Source: Hyphomicrobiales bacterium
GTDB lineage: Bacteria > Pseudomonadota > Alphaproteobacteria > Rhizobiales > Xanthobacteraceae
Assembly (NCBI GenBank): GCA_003164375.1
Contig: PLTE01000001.1
Span: 1-7,252, forward strand
Length of the DNA: 7,252 bases
Reading direction: 5' to 3'
The translations under genes and the position numbers were made by a program. The first letter of the stretch is position 1. Every line of letters begins with the position of its first letter. This document shows, piece by piece, positions 1 to 6,249 of the stretch. Under the pieces are notes generated by a model. It was not told the DNA's origin and did no database searches. It worked only from the letters and a program-made list of their open reading frames with translations.

Positions 1-139
1 TTTGAATTTGCTGAAAGGTCACTCCCAGTTTGGAGCCTAATTGTCCCTGTGTGAGCCCCTTCGACAATCGATGAACGCGGATCGCCTCACCGATGAGTTT
101 ATCTATTCTCGTGGCGGATTTGTTCGATATTCTGGGCAT
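1..139 (-). CDS. XRE-family helix-turn-helix regulator, 5' part only
   Basis: Only the first 46 codons are in the window; the gene continues beyond base 1. It starts at ATG 139 with a GGAG Shine-Dalgarno sequence 7 bases upstream. The product begins MPRISNKSATRIDKLIGEAI and continues through RVHRLSKGLTQGQLGSKLGV to a TFQQIQ motif. This is helices 1-3 of a lambda-repressor-type HTH, with the recognition helix reaching GVTFQQIQ. This N-terminal pattern is common among small XRE regulators of rhizobia (known family). It is a DNA-binding transcription factor acting in the cytoplasm. Its targets cannot be deduced. It points away from every other intact gene here, so it need not control the receptor operon. 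Confidence 0.85.
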   Translation of the reverse strand, partial: MPRISNKSATRIDKLIGEAIRVHRLSKGLTQGQLGSKLGVTFQQIQ

Positions 140-205
140 TAAAAGGCTCCAAGGAAAAGCGGCCAATACTCCAATTTGAACTGCTTCACCTGGAAGACCA
201 ATAAC

Positions 206-394
206 CTAGCGGTAGTCAGATCGATTAAAACAATCAACGATCGTATTTGCGCTGAATGTCATTTTGACTTGGATCGCCCTTGGTCCGCGCCAAAAGATTG
301 CTTCATACTGGCTGAGGCGACCGAGTGCCAAGTCAGGGAGATTGGCCAGCGGCCGGATACGAGGGCACCGGTGGGTTCGTTCCGCTAGAAGCAC
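206..394 (-). pseudogene. Possible decayed fragment of a rhizobial hypothetical protein
   Basis: The minus-strand reading contains LPDLALGRLSQYEAIFWR. From memory this resembles a short 'LDRLSRYEATLWRQ' segment that recurs in small hypothetical proteins scattered through rhizobial genomes. The rest of the 62-codon ORF does not continue the similarity, and there is no clear ribosome site. I read it as a possible remnant. Function is unknown, and the similarity is recalled, not computed, so it could be chance. Confidence 0.25.
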
Positions 395-424
395 GCAATA
401 AGTTCAATTATTATTTTCACATCC

Positions 425-437
425 CATGATTATCATG
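425..437. repeat. 13-bp palindrome in the intergenic spacer
   Basis: CATGAT-t-ATCATG has perfect 6-base arms around one central base. It lies in an AT-richer stretch of the gene-poor spacer, about 285 bases upstream of the XRE start. The form is that of a small dimeric-repressor operator, but there is no second copy nearby and no adjacent intact promoter that I can identify. Confidence 0.35.
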
Positions 438-698
438 CCGCAAGGTGACCAGGTCAAACGGCAATCGACATCGGAACGCGGCAATTCATATCAGTGCTCG
501 GCAGAGCAACCGTCACTTGACCGTTCACCGCAAAGCATGGTCGGGGAGTGCTATAGTGGATGTCGAGTAAGCGAACACAAAGCGGAGCCTCACACCGTGT
601 CGACGGGGATCTTGATCTAACGCTGTCGAGCTTCATTTGCGGATGCCCAACGCATTTTGGGCCCACCACAACAACCGTGGGGTACGGAATTGGGCACC

Positions 699-1217
699 AT
701 GATGCCGGCACGCGTTTGGGCAATGTTCAGGAGGAATAGACTCTCTTACGCCGCGTTCTGCCTTTTTGGAGTCATCGTATTTTGTTCACTGTTTGCCGAG
801 GTCATCGCCAACGACCGGCCGATAGTTGCTTATTATAAGGACCGCATAGTCTTGCCGATCATTTTCAAATATCCAGACTCAGAATTCAACGGATTCCTCG
901 GCGAAGCGGATTTTCGCGACCCGTTCACCTATAAGCAAATCGAGGCAAATGGCTGGATGATTTGGCCTCCCATCCGATATTCTTACGATACATTCAACTT
1001 AGATCTCCCCACGCCGGCACCATCGCCGCCGGCCTGGCTGCTGAAACCTGTCTGCGCTGGTCAGGATGGGGGCACGTGCGACCGCGATAACTGGAACTGG
1101 CTGGGGACGGACGATCAAGGTCGGGATGTCGCCGCCGGTCTGATTTACGGTCTTCGATCGATGTTCCTTATCGGGTTCTCCGCCACCATAGCGTTTGTAA
1201 TCATTCAGATCGCCGGG
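699..1217 (+). pseudogene. yejE: N-terminal half of a YejE-type peptide ABC transporter permease (truncated)
   Basis: The reading from ATG 699 matches the start of YejE (microcin C/oligopeptide ABC permease of the OppC/DppC group). There is a first membrane segment at about residues 15-34 ending in SLFAEVIANDRP, then a periplasmic stretch with IEANGWMIWPPIRY and the SPP segment. After these come the highly conserved NWLGTDDQGRD at about residues 133-143 and the start of a second membrane segment at 154-173. Family members are about 340-370 aa; here the match stops at about residue 173. The remaining membrane segments and the EAA loop that contacts the ATPase are absent, and the frame then reads nonsense to 1283. 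YejA, YejB and YejF are not nearby. The product cannot be a working permease. The start is uncertain, since the ribosome site is weak and an upstream TTG at 657 is in frame. Confidence 0.78.
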
Positions 1218-1789
1218 AGCTGGGGCTGGCTTCCCTTGTCGGGGGCGTCTGGATGTTTTTTAACACCGGCTACGCCCTGGTGATCAGTTTTATTCCAGGC
1301 TTTCTGGTAGGCCACGGGATATCCATGCGTGACGCTGGCCTTGCGGCAAGCGTCATTACTTGGGCGGTCATCGGCGCCATTCCCGCCGGCGGCTTATTGC
1401 TCGATAGAACCGGTCGCGCAAATGCGCTGATGACAATCAGTTTCGGGACCATGGGGCTCACGGCCCTGCTGGCAACCGCAATGCCGTCTCCCATATTGTT
1501 CGCCCTGCTCGGAGTTAGCGTCGGCCTACCTGCCGGCGCGACTATGACCCTCCCAGCCGAGGTATTGCAGCAACAAAATCGCGAAACCGGCTTGGCGATA
1601 ACTTACACGTGGTATTACGCCGGGATTGCAGTGATAACGCCGATCGCCGGATTGATGCGGGATTTATTCGGAGATGCAAGAATGCCCTTGCTTTGCGCCG
1701 GGTGCCTCGAAATTGCGGCTATCGGCGCTCTCGCTCTCTTCCGATTGTGTCAGCGCCGGTGGCAGCCTTATCCAATGGGTATCAGCTAA
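1218..1789 (+). pseudogene. C-terminal half of a major facilitator superfamily transporter (truncated at its 5' end)
   Basis: An open frame, shifted relative to the yejE relic, begins to look like protein at about 1214 (RELGLASLVGGVWMFFNTGY) and ends at TAA 1789. It has about six hydrophobic segments, corresponding to TM7-12 of an MFS carrier. The loop GGLLLDRTGRAN (about 47-57 from ATG 1253) is the classic DRxGR motif between TM8 and TM9 in the C-terminal domain. A GLPAGATMTLPAEVL segment and YYAGIAVITPIAGL resemble CynX/NimT-like carriers. The N-terminal domain with TM1-6 is missing, so transport is not expected. ATG 1253 could be used as a start only with a poor ribosome site. It converges with the hydrolase gene, whose stop is at 1838. 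The substrate is unknown. Confidence 0.72.
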
Positions 1790-1837
1790 ATGCCGCGCCG
1801 TCCGCGTGTGTCGCGATACCGACCGTGTGGTGCGCGC

Positions 1838-2722
1838 TCACGATTTCATGCCCGTTATCGATTTGCTCTGCGAACGCGGATCGCGCACAGGCCAGCGGCC
1901 GCTATCCACCAGGGCTAAGAAATCGCCGACGATGCGGTTATATTCGTCGGGTTCTTCTATGTTGATGGCATGACCGGAATTAGGGATCACGGATAAGGCT
2001 GCCGCGGGAATGTTCTGCTTCATGAGAATGCCGGGCAGAAGGCAGGGCCAGTCCTCGTCTCCGGTAATCAGAAGGGTCGGTAAAGTCAGTCGCCTCATCT
2101 CCTCGACAAGCGCGTAAAGTGAGGGGCGCTCCTTCTGGACGCCGAGCTGCGTATTGGCGGACCCGAGTGCCGAATTCTCCGCCAGCAATTTCCGGAACTC
2201 GGCAAAGCCGCGGGGATCTTTATTCTGGAACTGAACCCGTGTAGGGCCGAAGGCGTAGCGCGCAGCAAAGCCTTCCATGCCAACTGCTTGAATGGCCGCA
2301 GCGATAGCATCCGCCTCGCCTCGAAAGCGCTCCCGTTGGTCGATTTCAGCGCCGTAGCCGCAGCCACCGATGCAGAGCGAATGGGCCTTTTCCGGATGTC
2401 GAAATCCCAGATGGAGCGTAGCAAAGCCCCCCATCGAGAGCCCGACGACGTGAGCTTTGCTCTGGCCGATGTGTTCGATGACAGTGGCGATGTCATCGGC
2501 GGCGCGCACTTGCGAATAGGCGCTCGGGCTCTCGGGAACGTCGGACGGAGGATAGCCGCGGGCCGCAAAGGCGACGCAGCGGTAGCGCCGCCCAAAATGC
2601 CGCATCTGGTGTTCCCAGCTTTGATGGCTGCCTGCAAATTCGTGCACAAAAACGACAAGCTTACCGGACCCCGTTTCCTCGAAATAGAGTTTGACGCCGT
2701 CGTCAGCGGTTGCATAGGGCAT
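1838..2722 (-). CDS. Alpha/beta-hydrolase fold enzyme
   Basis: A 294-aa hydrolase starting at ATG 2722, with AAGGAG 8 bases upstream. The canonical fold motifs are in order. HEFAGSHQSW at 27-36 is the oxyanion-hole region, a variant of the usual HGxxG. GLSMGG at 94-99 is the nucleophile elbow with Ser96. GDED at 221-224 supplies the acid, probably Asp224. SGHAINIEEP places the catalytic His at 251. The resemblance is to 3-oxoadipate enol-lactonase and C-C bond hydrolases (family knowledge), but the exact reaction is not fixed by these motifs; an esterase or lactonase is equally possible. No signal peptide is seen, so it should be cytoplasmic. It is the last gene of the receptor operon, 112 bases after the substrate-binding protein, which suggests it acts on the imported compound. 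The tail after about 275 is polar and may be a lineage-specific extension. Confidence 0.88.
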   Translation of the reverse strand: MPYATADDGVKLYFEETGSGKLVVFVHEFAGSHQSWEHQMRHFGRRYRCVAFAARGYPPSDVPESPSAYSQVRAADDIATVIEHIGQSKAHVVGLSMGGFATLHLGFRHPEKAHSLCIGGCGYGAEIDQRERFRGEADAIAAAIQAVGMEGFAARYAFGPTRVQFQNKDPRGFAEFRKLLAENSALGSANTQLGVQKERPSLYALVEEMRRLTLPTLLITGDEDWPCLLPGILMKQNIPAAALSVIPNSGHAINIEEPDEYNRIVGDFLALVDSGRWPVRDPRSQSKSITGMKS

Positions 2723-2725
2723 CGC

Positions 2726-2738
2726 GTAAGCTCCTTAC
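2726..2738 (-). promoter_or_regulatory. Ribosome site of the hydrolase gene inside a small inverted repeat
   Basis: On the minus strand GTAAG-GAG-CTTAC gives a 5-bp stem with a 3-base loop. It contains the AAGGAG ribosome-binding sequence (2731-2736) of the hydrolase gene. Base pairing would partly hide the site in the mRNA. The stem is short and weak, so a regulatory role is only a possibility; its function as the ribosome site is well supported. Confidence 0.45.
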
Positions 2739-2834
2739 AGGATGGCGATCAAGTTGCGTCGGCGCGACTGCGAACGAACCAGTATGCCGCCCTTCGGCGA
2801 AAGCGAAAATGCGGAATCGAGTCGTCCAATCCGC

Positions 2835-3716
2835 TTAAGCAGGGCATTCCCAAACACACTCTTCGTAGACCGGCGGACGGCTTAACGAGCCACCGGAGAA
2901 GAAACTCAAACCGAGCCGACTAAAGCCCTCGCGTGACATGGCCGGTTCGCGCGCCCACAGGCCAGCCTCCCGATAGCGATGCAGAGAGAGCGCCAGTAAT
3001 TCCTTCGGGATCCGAGAAAAAAACGGCGCCACGGCCTCAGCCAATTCTGTTGCACTGTGATTGTAGAGCCATTTCTCCATATTCGCGAGCGCGCGTGTCA
3101 TGGCTGCGAACGCCTCACGATAGCTCGCGGCCCTGGTACGCGTTGCGATAAAGGCAGTGTAAACGGTCGGACCGCGTGAAGCAGCAGCGTACAACACGTT
3201 ACCGACTTGATCCATTTCCGCCATGGATGCAAAAGGCTCGAATGCTTGCATAACGTCGAGGTGGCCATCGCTCAGCGCTTCATAATTGGTAGCCATAGTG
3301 CGGTCGGAAACCTTTTTCAGCATTTGTGGATCGACCCCGTTATCGCGAAGATCCTGCTGCAGGCACATCCACGGTGTCGGGACCTCCGACACGGTAGCGA
3401 ATCGCAGGTGCGCGAGTTCCGATAACTTAAATGGCTTGCATTTTCCGATCAGAAAGAATGGATCGCGTGAGACGACCTCGGCGAAGCTGACCAGCGGGCT
3501 ATCGGCGTCCTGGTCTCGCGCCAACATAACACGCATGGGGCCGGCCCAGGTTAGATCGATCGTGCCGTTGATCAGATGCGAAATCGCCTCGCCCGGCGTG
3601 TCGGAGGTGACTAGCTCCACGTCGAGACCTTCACGCGCATAAAGCTCGAGGCTCTGCATCGCATAATAGGGAGCGTAAAAAATCGCTCGAAAATTTTCCA
3701 TTAGCCTGATCTTCAC
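2835..3716 (-). CDS. NMT1/THI5-like substrate-binding protein (ABC-type), no evident signal peptide
   Basis: I place the start at GTG 3716, because AGGTGA lies 5 bases upstream and the product then begins MKIRLMENFRAIFYAPYYAM, as in relatives. The next in-frame GTG, at 3725, has no ribosome site. The 293-aa product has the two-lobed NMT1/SsuA/TauA binding fold. The first lobe shows GLDVELV at 30-36 and the WAGPMRVM ligand-loop region at 57-64. EVPTPWMCLQQDLRDNGVDP at 111-130 follows, then LDVMQAFEPFA at 153-163 and YAAASRGPTVYTAF at 176-189. Family members usually deliver small organic ligands (sulfonates, thiamine precursors, aromatics) to an ABC permease. No permease or ATPase gene is nearby, and the N-terminus shows no export signal. 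The CCC cysteine cluster of fungal THI5 HMP synthase is absent. The ligand is unknown. It lies between the Bug genes and the hydrolase in the operon. Confidence 0.82.
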   Translation of the reverse strand: MKIRLMENFRAIFYAPYYAMQSLELYAREGLDVELVTSDTPGEAISHLINGTIDLTWAGPMRVMLARDQDADSPLVSFAEVVSRDPFFLIGKCKPFKLSELAHLRFATVSEVPTPWMCLQQDLRDNGVDPQMLKKVSDRTMATNYEALSDGHLDVMQAFEPFASMAEMDQVGNVLYAAASRGPTVYTAFIATRTRAASYREAFAAMTRALANMEKWLYNHSATELAEAVAPFFSRIPKELLALSLHRYREAGLWAREPAMSREGFSRLGLSFFSGGSLSRPPVYEECVWECPA

Positions 3717-3721
3717 GTGAT

Positions 3722-3727
3722 TCACCT
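3722..3727 (-). promoter_or_regulatory. Ribosome-binding site that fixes the substrate-binding protein start
   Basis: AGGTGA on the minus strand lies 5 bases before GTG 3716. The in-frame GTG at 3725 overlaps this sequence and has no ribosome site of its own, so 3716 is the better start. It also gives the family-typical M-K-I-R-L N-terminus. Confidence 0.6.
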
Positions 3728-3731
3728 AGTT

Positions 3732-3800
3732 TTACGATCGGCGGAGGGGCAGTCGGCTGGCCGCAAGATAAGCCATCCGAACAGCCGCGTCGGTATTCAT
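3732..3800 (-). CDS. Possible 22-codon mini-ORF between two operon genes
   Basis: ATG 3800 follows immediately after, and in frame with, the TAG stop (3801-3803) of the upstream Bug receptor gene. The ORF reads MNTDAAVRMAYLAASRLPLR and ends RS at TAA 3732. It fills most of the 84-base gap and stops 4 bases before the ribosome site of the next gene. It has no Shine-Dalgarno sequence, so translation would rely on reinitiation after the TAG. It could couple translation of the two neighbours or be a chance ORF. No similarity is recognised. Confidence 0.25.
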   Translation of the reverse strand: MNTDAAVRMAYLAASRLPLRRS

Positions 3801-4772
3801 CTATTCAACGGATATGCCGGCGGCTTTGATGGGGCCGGCCCATTTGGTGATTTCGCTGGCAACAAATTGAGCGAGATAGATTGAAGACCGTCGGTCATTC
3901 GGGACTAAATCAATGCCGTCGTCCCCTAACCGCTTTTGCACCAGCGGGTCGTTCATCGTCGTAACGGTAGCGTCATGCAGCGTTTGAACGATTGGGGCCG
4001 GCGCATTCGCGGGTAGGAAGAAGGCACTCCAGTTCGATGCTTCAAAATCGGTCAATCCCTGCTCATGCGCCGAGGCCAGATTTGGCAGGATCGGCGATCG
4101 CCCGTGGGTCAATATTGCAATCGGCTTGATCGCGCCGCTCTCAATCTGCGGTATTGCAGTTGGCGTATCGATGCAAAGGTAGTCGACGCGTTGCGCTATC
4201 AGGTCTTGCATCGCCAACCCGCCGCCACGATAGGGGATGTGTGTGACGTTAATGCCGATCCGCGCGTTAAGAAGGGCGCACCCCAGATGGATGGCCGAGC
4301 CTGCGCCGGCCGAAGCAAATTGCATTTTATCTTGGTTGGCCTTTGCATAGGCAATGAACTCGGCCAGCGTGTCAGGAGGCAAATCCTTCCGTACGACCAG
4401 CACCAGCGACATGTCGGCGATGAGGATGACCGGGGTGAAATCGGTCATCGAATTATAAAGTGGCTGTTTATAGAGCGTCTGGGCGACGGCGTGCGTGCCG
4501 ACATTGCCGAGCACGAACTCATAGCCGTCCGGCGCCGATTTTGCGACTCGGGCCGCGCCCACCATGCCGCCGGCTCCGCCGATGTTCTCGATGACCACCT
4601 GTTGACGCAATGTTTCGCTCAAACGCGGTTGCAAAATCCGCGCGACGGCATCCATTGGTCCCCCGGCTGCGAACGGCACCACCATGGTCAACGGCCGGCT
4701 GGGCCAAGTCTCGGCGTGCGTAAGTCCAGCCACGGCACTAACGAGTATGCCAGTCATGAGTGCCCGCAGCAT
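3801..4772 (-). CDS. Bug/TctC-family periplasmic solute receptor (first downstream paralogue)
   Basis: A 323-aa tripartite-tricarboxylate-transporter receptor (TctC, Bug family). ATG 4772 has AGGAGA 6 bases upstream. A Sec signal peptide covers residues 1-20 with a THA|E cleavage site, so the mature protein is periplasmic. Family landmarks are WPSRPLTMVVPFAAGGPMD at 23-41, where the GGxxD loop helps hold the carboxylate ligand. They continue with VIENIGGAGGMVGAARVAKS at 60-79, APDGYEFVLGN at 80-90, HIPYRGGG at 178-185 and the C-terminal AAGISVE. Known members bind carboxylates, amino acids or nicotinate-like compounds; the ligand here cannot be read from sequence. No tctA or tctB membrane genes lie in the window, which is common for orphan Bug genes. 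It lies 66 bases downstream of a second Bug gene and is probably cotranscribed with it. Confidence 0.92.
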   Translation of the reverse strand: MLRALMTGILVSAVAGLTHAETWPSRPLTMVVPFAAGGPMDAVARILQPRLSETLRQQVVIENIGGAGGMVGAARVAKSAPDGYEFVLGNVGTHAVAQTLYKQPLYNSMTDFTPVILIADMSLVLVVRKDLPPDTLAEFIAYAKANQDKMQFASAGAGSAIHLGCALLNARIGINVTHIPYRGGGLAMQDLIAQRVDYLCIDTPTAIPQIESGAIKPIAILTHGRSPILPNLASAHEQGLTDFEASNWSAFFLPANAPAPIVQTLHDATVTTMNDPLVQKRLGDDGIDLVPNDRRSSIYLAQFVASEITKWAGPIKAAGISVE

Positions 4773-4838
4773 TGTTAGTCTCCTAGCGCCTGAAAAATGT
4801 GTCGCATCTTGGTCGAAACCGGATGTGACGATGCGTCT

Positions 4839-5810
4839 TCAGTTGACCGAGATGTTAGCCGCTCGCGCGATTATGCCGTACTTTGAGATTTCATCTTGGA
4901 TGAATTGCACGTAACCGGGGCCCGGCAGTGGTGTTGTGAGAATCCCGGCCGACCCCAGCTTATTCACGAATGTGCGATCGACGCTGATTTTCGTCAGTTC
5001 TACGCTAAGACGGTCGACGACATCTTCGGGAAGGCCGGCGGGTCCGGATATTCCGAACCATAACCCGCCGAGGACGTTCGGGTATCCAGCTTCAGCCATA
5101 GTCGGGACGTCGGGCAATTTCGGCGAGCGCTCGGCGCTCATCGCTGCCAAAGGACGAATGGTGCCAGCCTCTATGTTGGAAATCTGCGACGGAAGTCCAT
5201 CGAGCATGACCTGAATTTGACCCGAGACAAGGTCCAGCATCGCCGGCCCCGTTCCCTTGTAGGGCACATGGACCATGCGAACGCCGGATGCCACCTTGAA
5301 CATCTCGCCCCAAAATTGGCCCGGACTACCGACCCCCGACGTTCCATAATTCAACTGGTCTGGATTGCGCTTCGCGTAGGCGACCAGTTCGCCGAGGGAC
5401 TGCGGCGGCAGCGCGGCGTTTATGCTTAAGACCGCGGGGGCCGTTGCGATAAGTCCGATATGCGTGAAGTTTTGGATCGGGTCGTATAGCAGAGTCTTGA
5501 ATGCGGCCGGTACGGTAGCATGGGTCGTGCTCGATGAAAGCAGGAGCGTGTAGCCGTCAGGTGCAGCGCGAGCGACGTCAACGGCGGCGATCGTACCGGA
5601 AGCTCCACCACGATCATCTACGATGACCCTTTCCCCGAGTGCATCGGATAGTCGCTCCGCGATCAGGCGTCCGACAAAGTCTCCCGCGCCGCCGGCCGGC
5701 ACAGGGACAATCAAAGTCATGTGACGCTCAGGATAGCTGGCTGCCGGAGCGATGTCGGACGACGCTATTAGGGGGACGATCGACGCTAACATAAGGCATA
5801 GAAGTCTCAC
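4839..5810 (-). CDS. Bug/TctC-family periplasmic solute receptor (operon-first paralogue)
   Basis: I place the start at GTG 5810, because GGGAGG (5816-5821) is 5 bases upstream. A TTG at 5825 would put the ribosome site inside the gene. The product is 323 aa, the same length as its neighbour. A signal peptide covers about residues 1-24 (IAPAA|SYP). Family motifs include LIVPVPAGGAGD at 33-44 with the ligand-loop Asp44, RGGASGTIAAVDVARAAPDG at about 67-86, HVPYKGTGPAML at 181-192, LPDVPTMAEAGYP at 232-244 and the ending AANISVN. It is clearly a paralogue of the next gene but not a recent copy, as most loop residues differ. It probably binds a carboxylate-type ligand in the periplasm; identity is unknown. 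As the first gene of the minus-strand operon, it is likely to have the operon promoter in 5811-5900, overlapping the divergent HGG-motif gene. Confidence 0.92.
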   Translation of the reverse strand: MRLLCLMLASIVPLIASSDIAPAASYPERHMTLIVPVPAGGAGDFVGRLIAERLSDALGERVIVDDRGGASGTIAAVDVARAAPDGYTLLLSSSTTHATVPAAFKTLLYDPIQNFTHIGLIATAPAVLSINAALPPQSLGELVAYAKRNPDQLNYGTSGVGSPGQFWGEMFKVASGVRMVHVPYKGTGPAMLDLVSGQIQVMLDGLPSQISNIEAGTIRPLAAMSAERSPKLPDVPTMAEAGYPNVLGGLWFGISGPAGLPEDVVDRLSVELTKISVDRTFVNKLGSAGILTTPLPGPGYVQFIQDEISKYGIIARAANISVN

Positions 5811-5815
5811 GAGGA

Positions 5816-5821
5816 CCTCCC
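5816..5821 (-). promoter_or_regulatory. Ribosome-binding site that fixes the first Bug receptor start
   Basis: GGGAGG on the minus strand, 5 bases before GTG 5810. This is the strongest ribosome site near the gene. It argues against the longer TTG 5825 start, from which it would lie within the coding sequence. The GTG start leaves a normal-length Sec signal peptide beginning MRLLCLMLAS. Confidence 0.65.
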
Positions 5822-5852
5822 ACAAAACGCATCCAGCTTCAATAATGACGGC

Positions 5853-6238
5853 ATGCGATGGCCTCTCATGAACGATTCATTAGATGATGCAAAACCGGGA
5901 CCAAGGATGGTCTTGGTAGGTAGCCTCGATTCGCTGTCGAGCCAACGCCATGGCGCCAAGACGCGCTCGGGCGAGCCATGTATGTCGCCTGCGGTCAGCG
6001 GAAAAAGCGATGTCGAATGCACGGTGGCGCGCCAGGGTCAGGCGCTCCCCGTGGAAATCGGAATGCATTGAAGCATGGACGATATACGCGCGAGGCTATC
6101 GAGCAACGCCGACAATTGCGTGACCTGGTGCGTCGAACGCGCGCGCTGATTCGAGATATACGTCGACCGCCGCCTGCGCCTGACCTCTCAAGCCGCGTTG
6201 CCCGCGCGAGATTAATGGCCGTTGTCCGCGACAGGTAG
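5853..6238 (+). pseudogene. HGG-motif small protein gene with a -1 frameshift at an A5 run
   Basis: Two overlapping frames together make one protein. The first, from ATG 5853 (or more likely ATG 5868), reads MVLVGSLDSLSSQRHGAKTR then SGEPCMSPAVSGK. At the A5 run 6002-6006 the frame must slip by -1, giving KKRCRMHGGAPGSGAPRGNR, NALKHGRYTREAIEQRRQLR and a basic tail ending at TAG 6238. Joined, this restores the conserved pattern of a small rhizobial family with a Cys/His cluster (GAKTRSGxPC ... CRMHGG) and the GAPRGNxNALKHG motif. The function is not known; the Cys/His layout suggests a zinc-knuckle-like fold (inference). Either one A was lost, making it a pseudogene or sequencing error, or the ribosome slips at AAA-AGC. 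Gene callers would probably predict a false start at ATG 5978. It is divergent from the Bug operon and converges on vapC with an 11-base gap. Confidence 0.7.
5868..5880. repeat. Short inverted repeat in the divergent promoter region
   Basis: ATGAA-cga-TTCAT has 5-base arms with a 3-base centre. It overlaps the probable start codon of the HGG-motif gene and lies about 60 bases upstream of the Bug operon start, where a regulator of the operon could bind. The arms are short, so chance is a real alternative. Confidence 0.25.
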
Positions 6239-6249
6239 CGTTCGAGGTT

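Larger units (their letters stand above)
140..698. other. Gene-poor spacer between the XRE gene and the yejE relic
   Basis: About 560 bases with no convincing intact gene. Short ORFs exist on both strands (for example 176-388 and 426-620 on plus, 454-723 on minus), but none shows a recognisable domain, a good ribosome site or a sensible neighbour. A yejB gene, which normally precedes yejE, is not visible here. The spacer holds the upstream region of the XRE gene near 140-230, a possible decayed ORF at 206-394 and a 13-bp palindrome at 425-437. TTGACC at 517-522 and TATAGT at 552-557 resemble promoter boxes, but they are 29 bases apart, so I do not call a promoter. Confidence 0.6.

Noticed and set aside
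517..557. TTGACC and TATAGT as a sigma-70 promoter
   Set aside because: The spacing is 29 bases, far from the usual 16-18.
560..730. 56-codon plus-strand ORF beginning MSSKRTQSGA
   Set aside because: No ribosome site or similarity, and it overlaps the yejE relic in another frame. It does not resemble the end of YejB, which I looked for.
1790..1837. Rho-independent terminator between the converging MFS fragment and hydrolase
   Set aside because: No GC-rich stem of convincing length followed by a T run on either strand.
74..1882. GAACGCGGATCGC present near 74 and again near 1870
   Set aside because: A single shared 13-mer in a 7-kb GC-rich sequence is within chance, and the flanks do not match.
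1609..1973. Two overlapping plus-strand ORFs after the MFS fragment
   Set aside because: Out-of-frame readings of the MFS fragment and the end of the hydrolase, with no protein-like features.
2288..2923. 211-codon plus-strand ORF
   Set aside because: Lies antisense to the hydrolase, whose motifs are clear. The translation has no recognisable domain and is an artefact of high GC.
4065..4778. 237-codon plus-strand ORF
   Set aside because: Antisense shadow of the Bug receptor gene; composition is Arg-rich and shows no domain.
4775..4807. 10-codon ORF in the gap between the two Bug genes
   Set aside because: Too short to be meaningful; it only shows that an ORF can arise by chance in these gaps.
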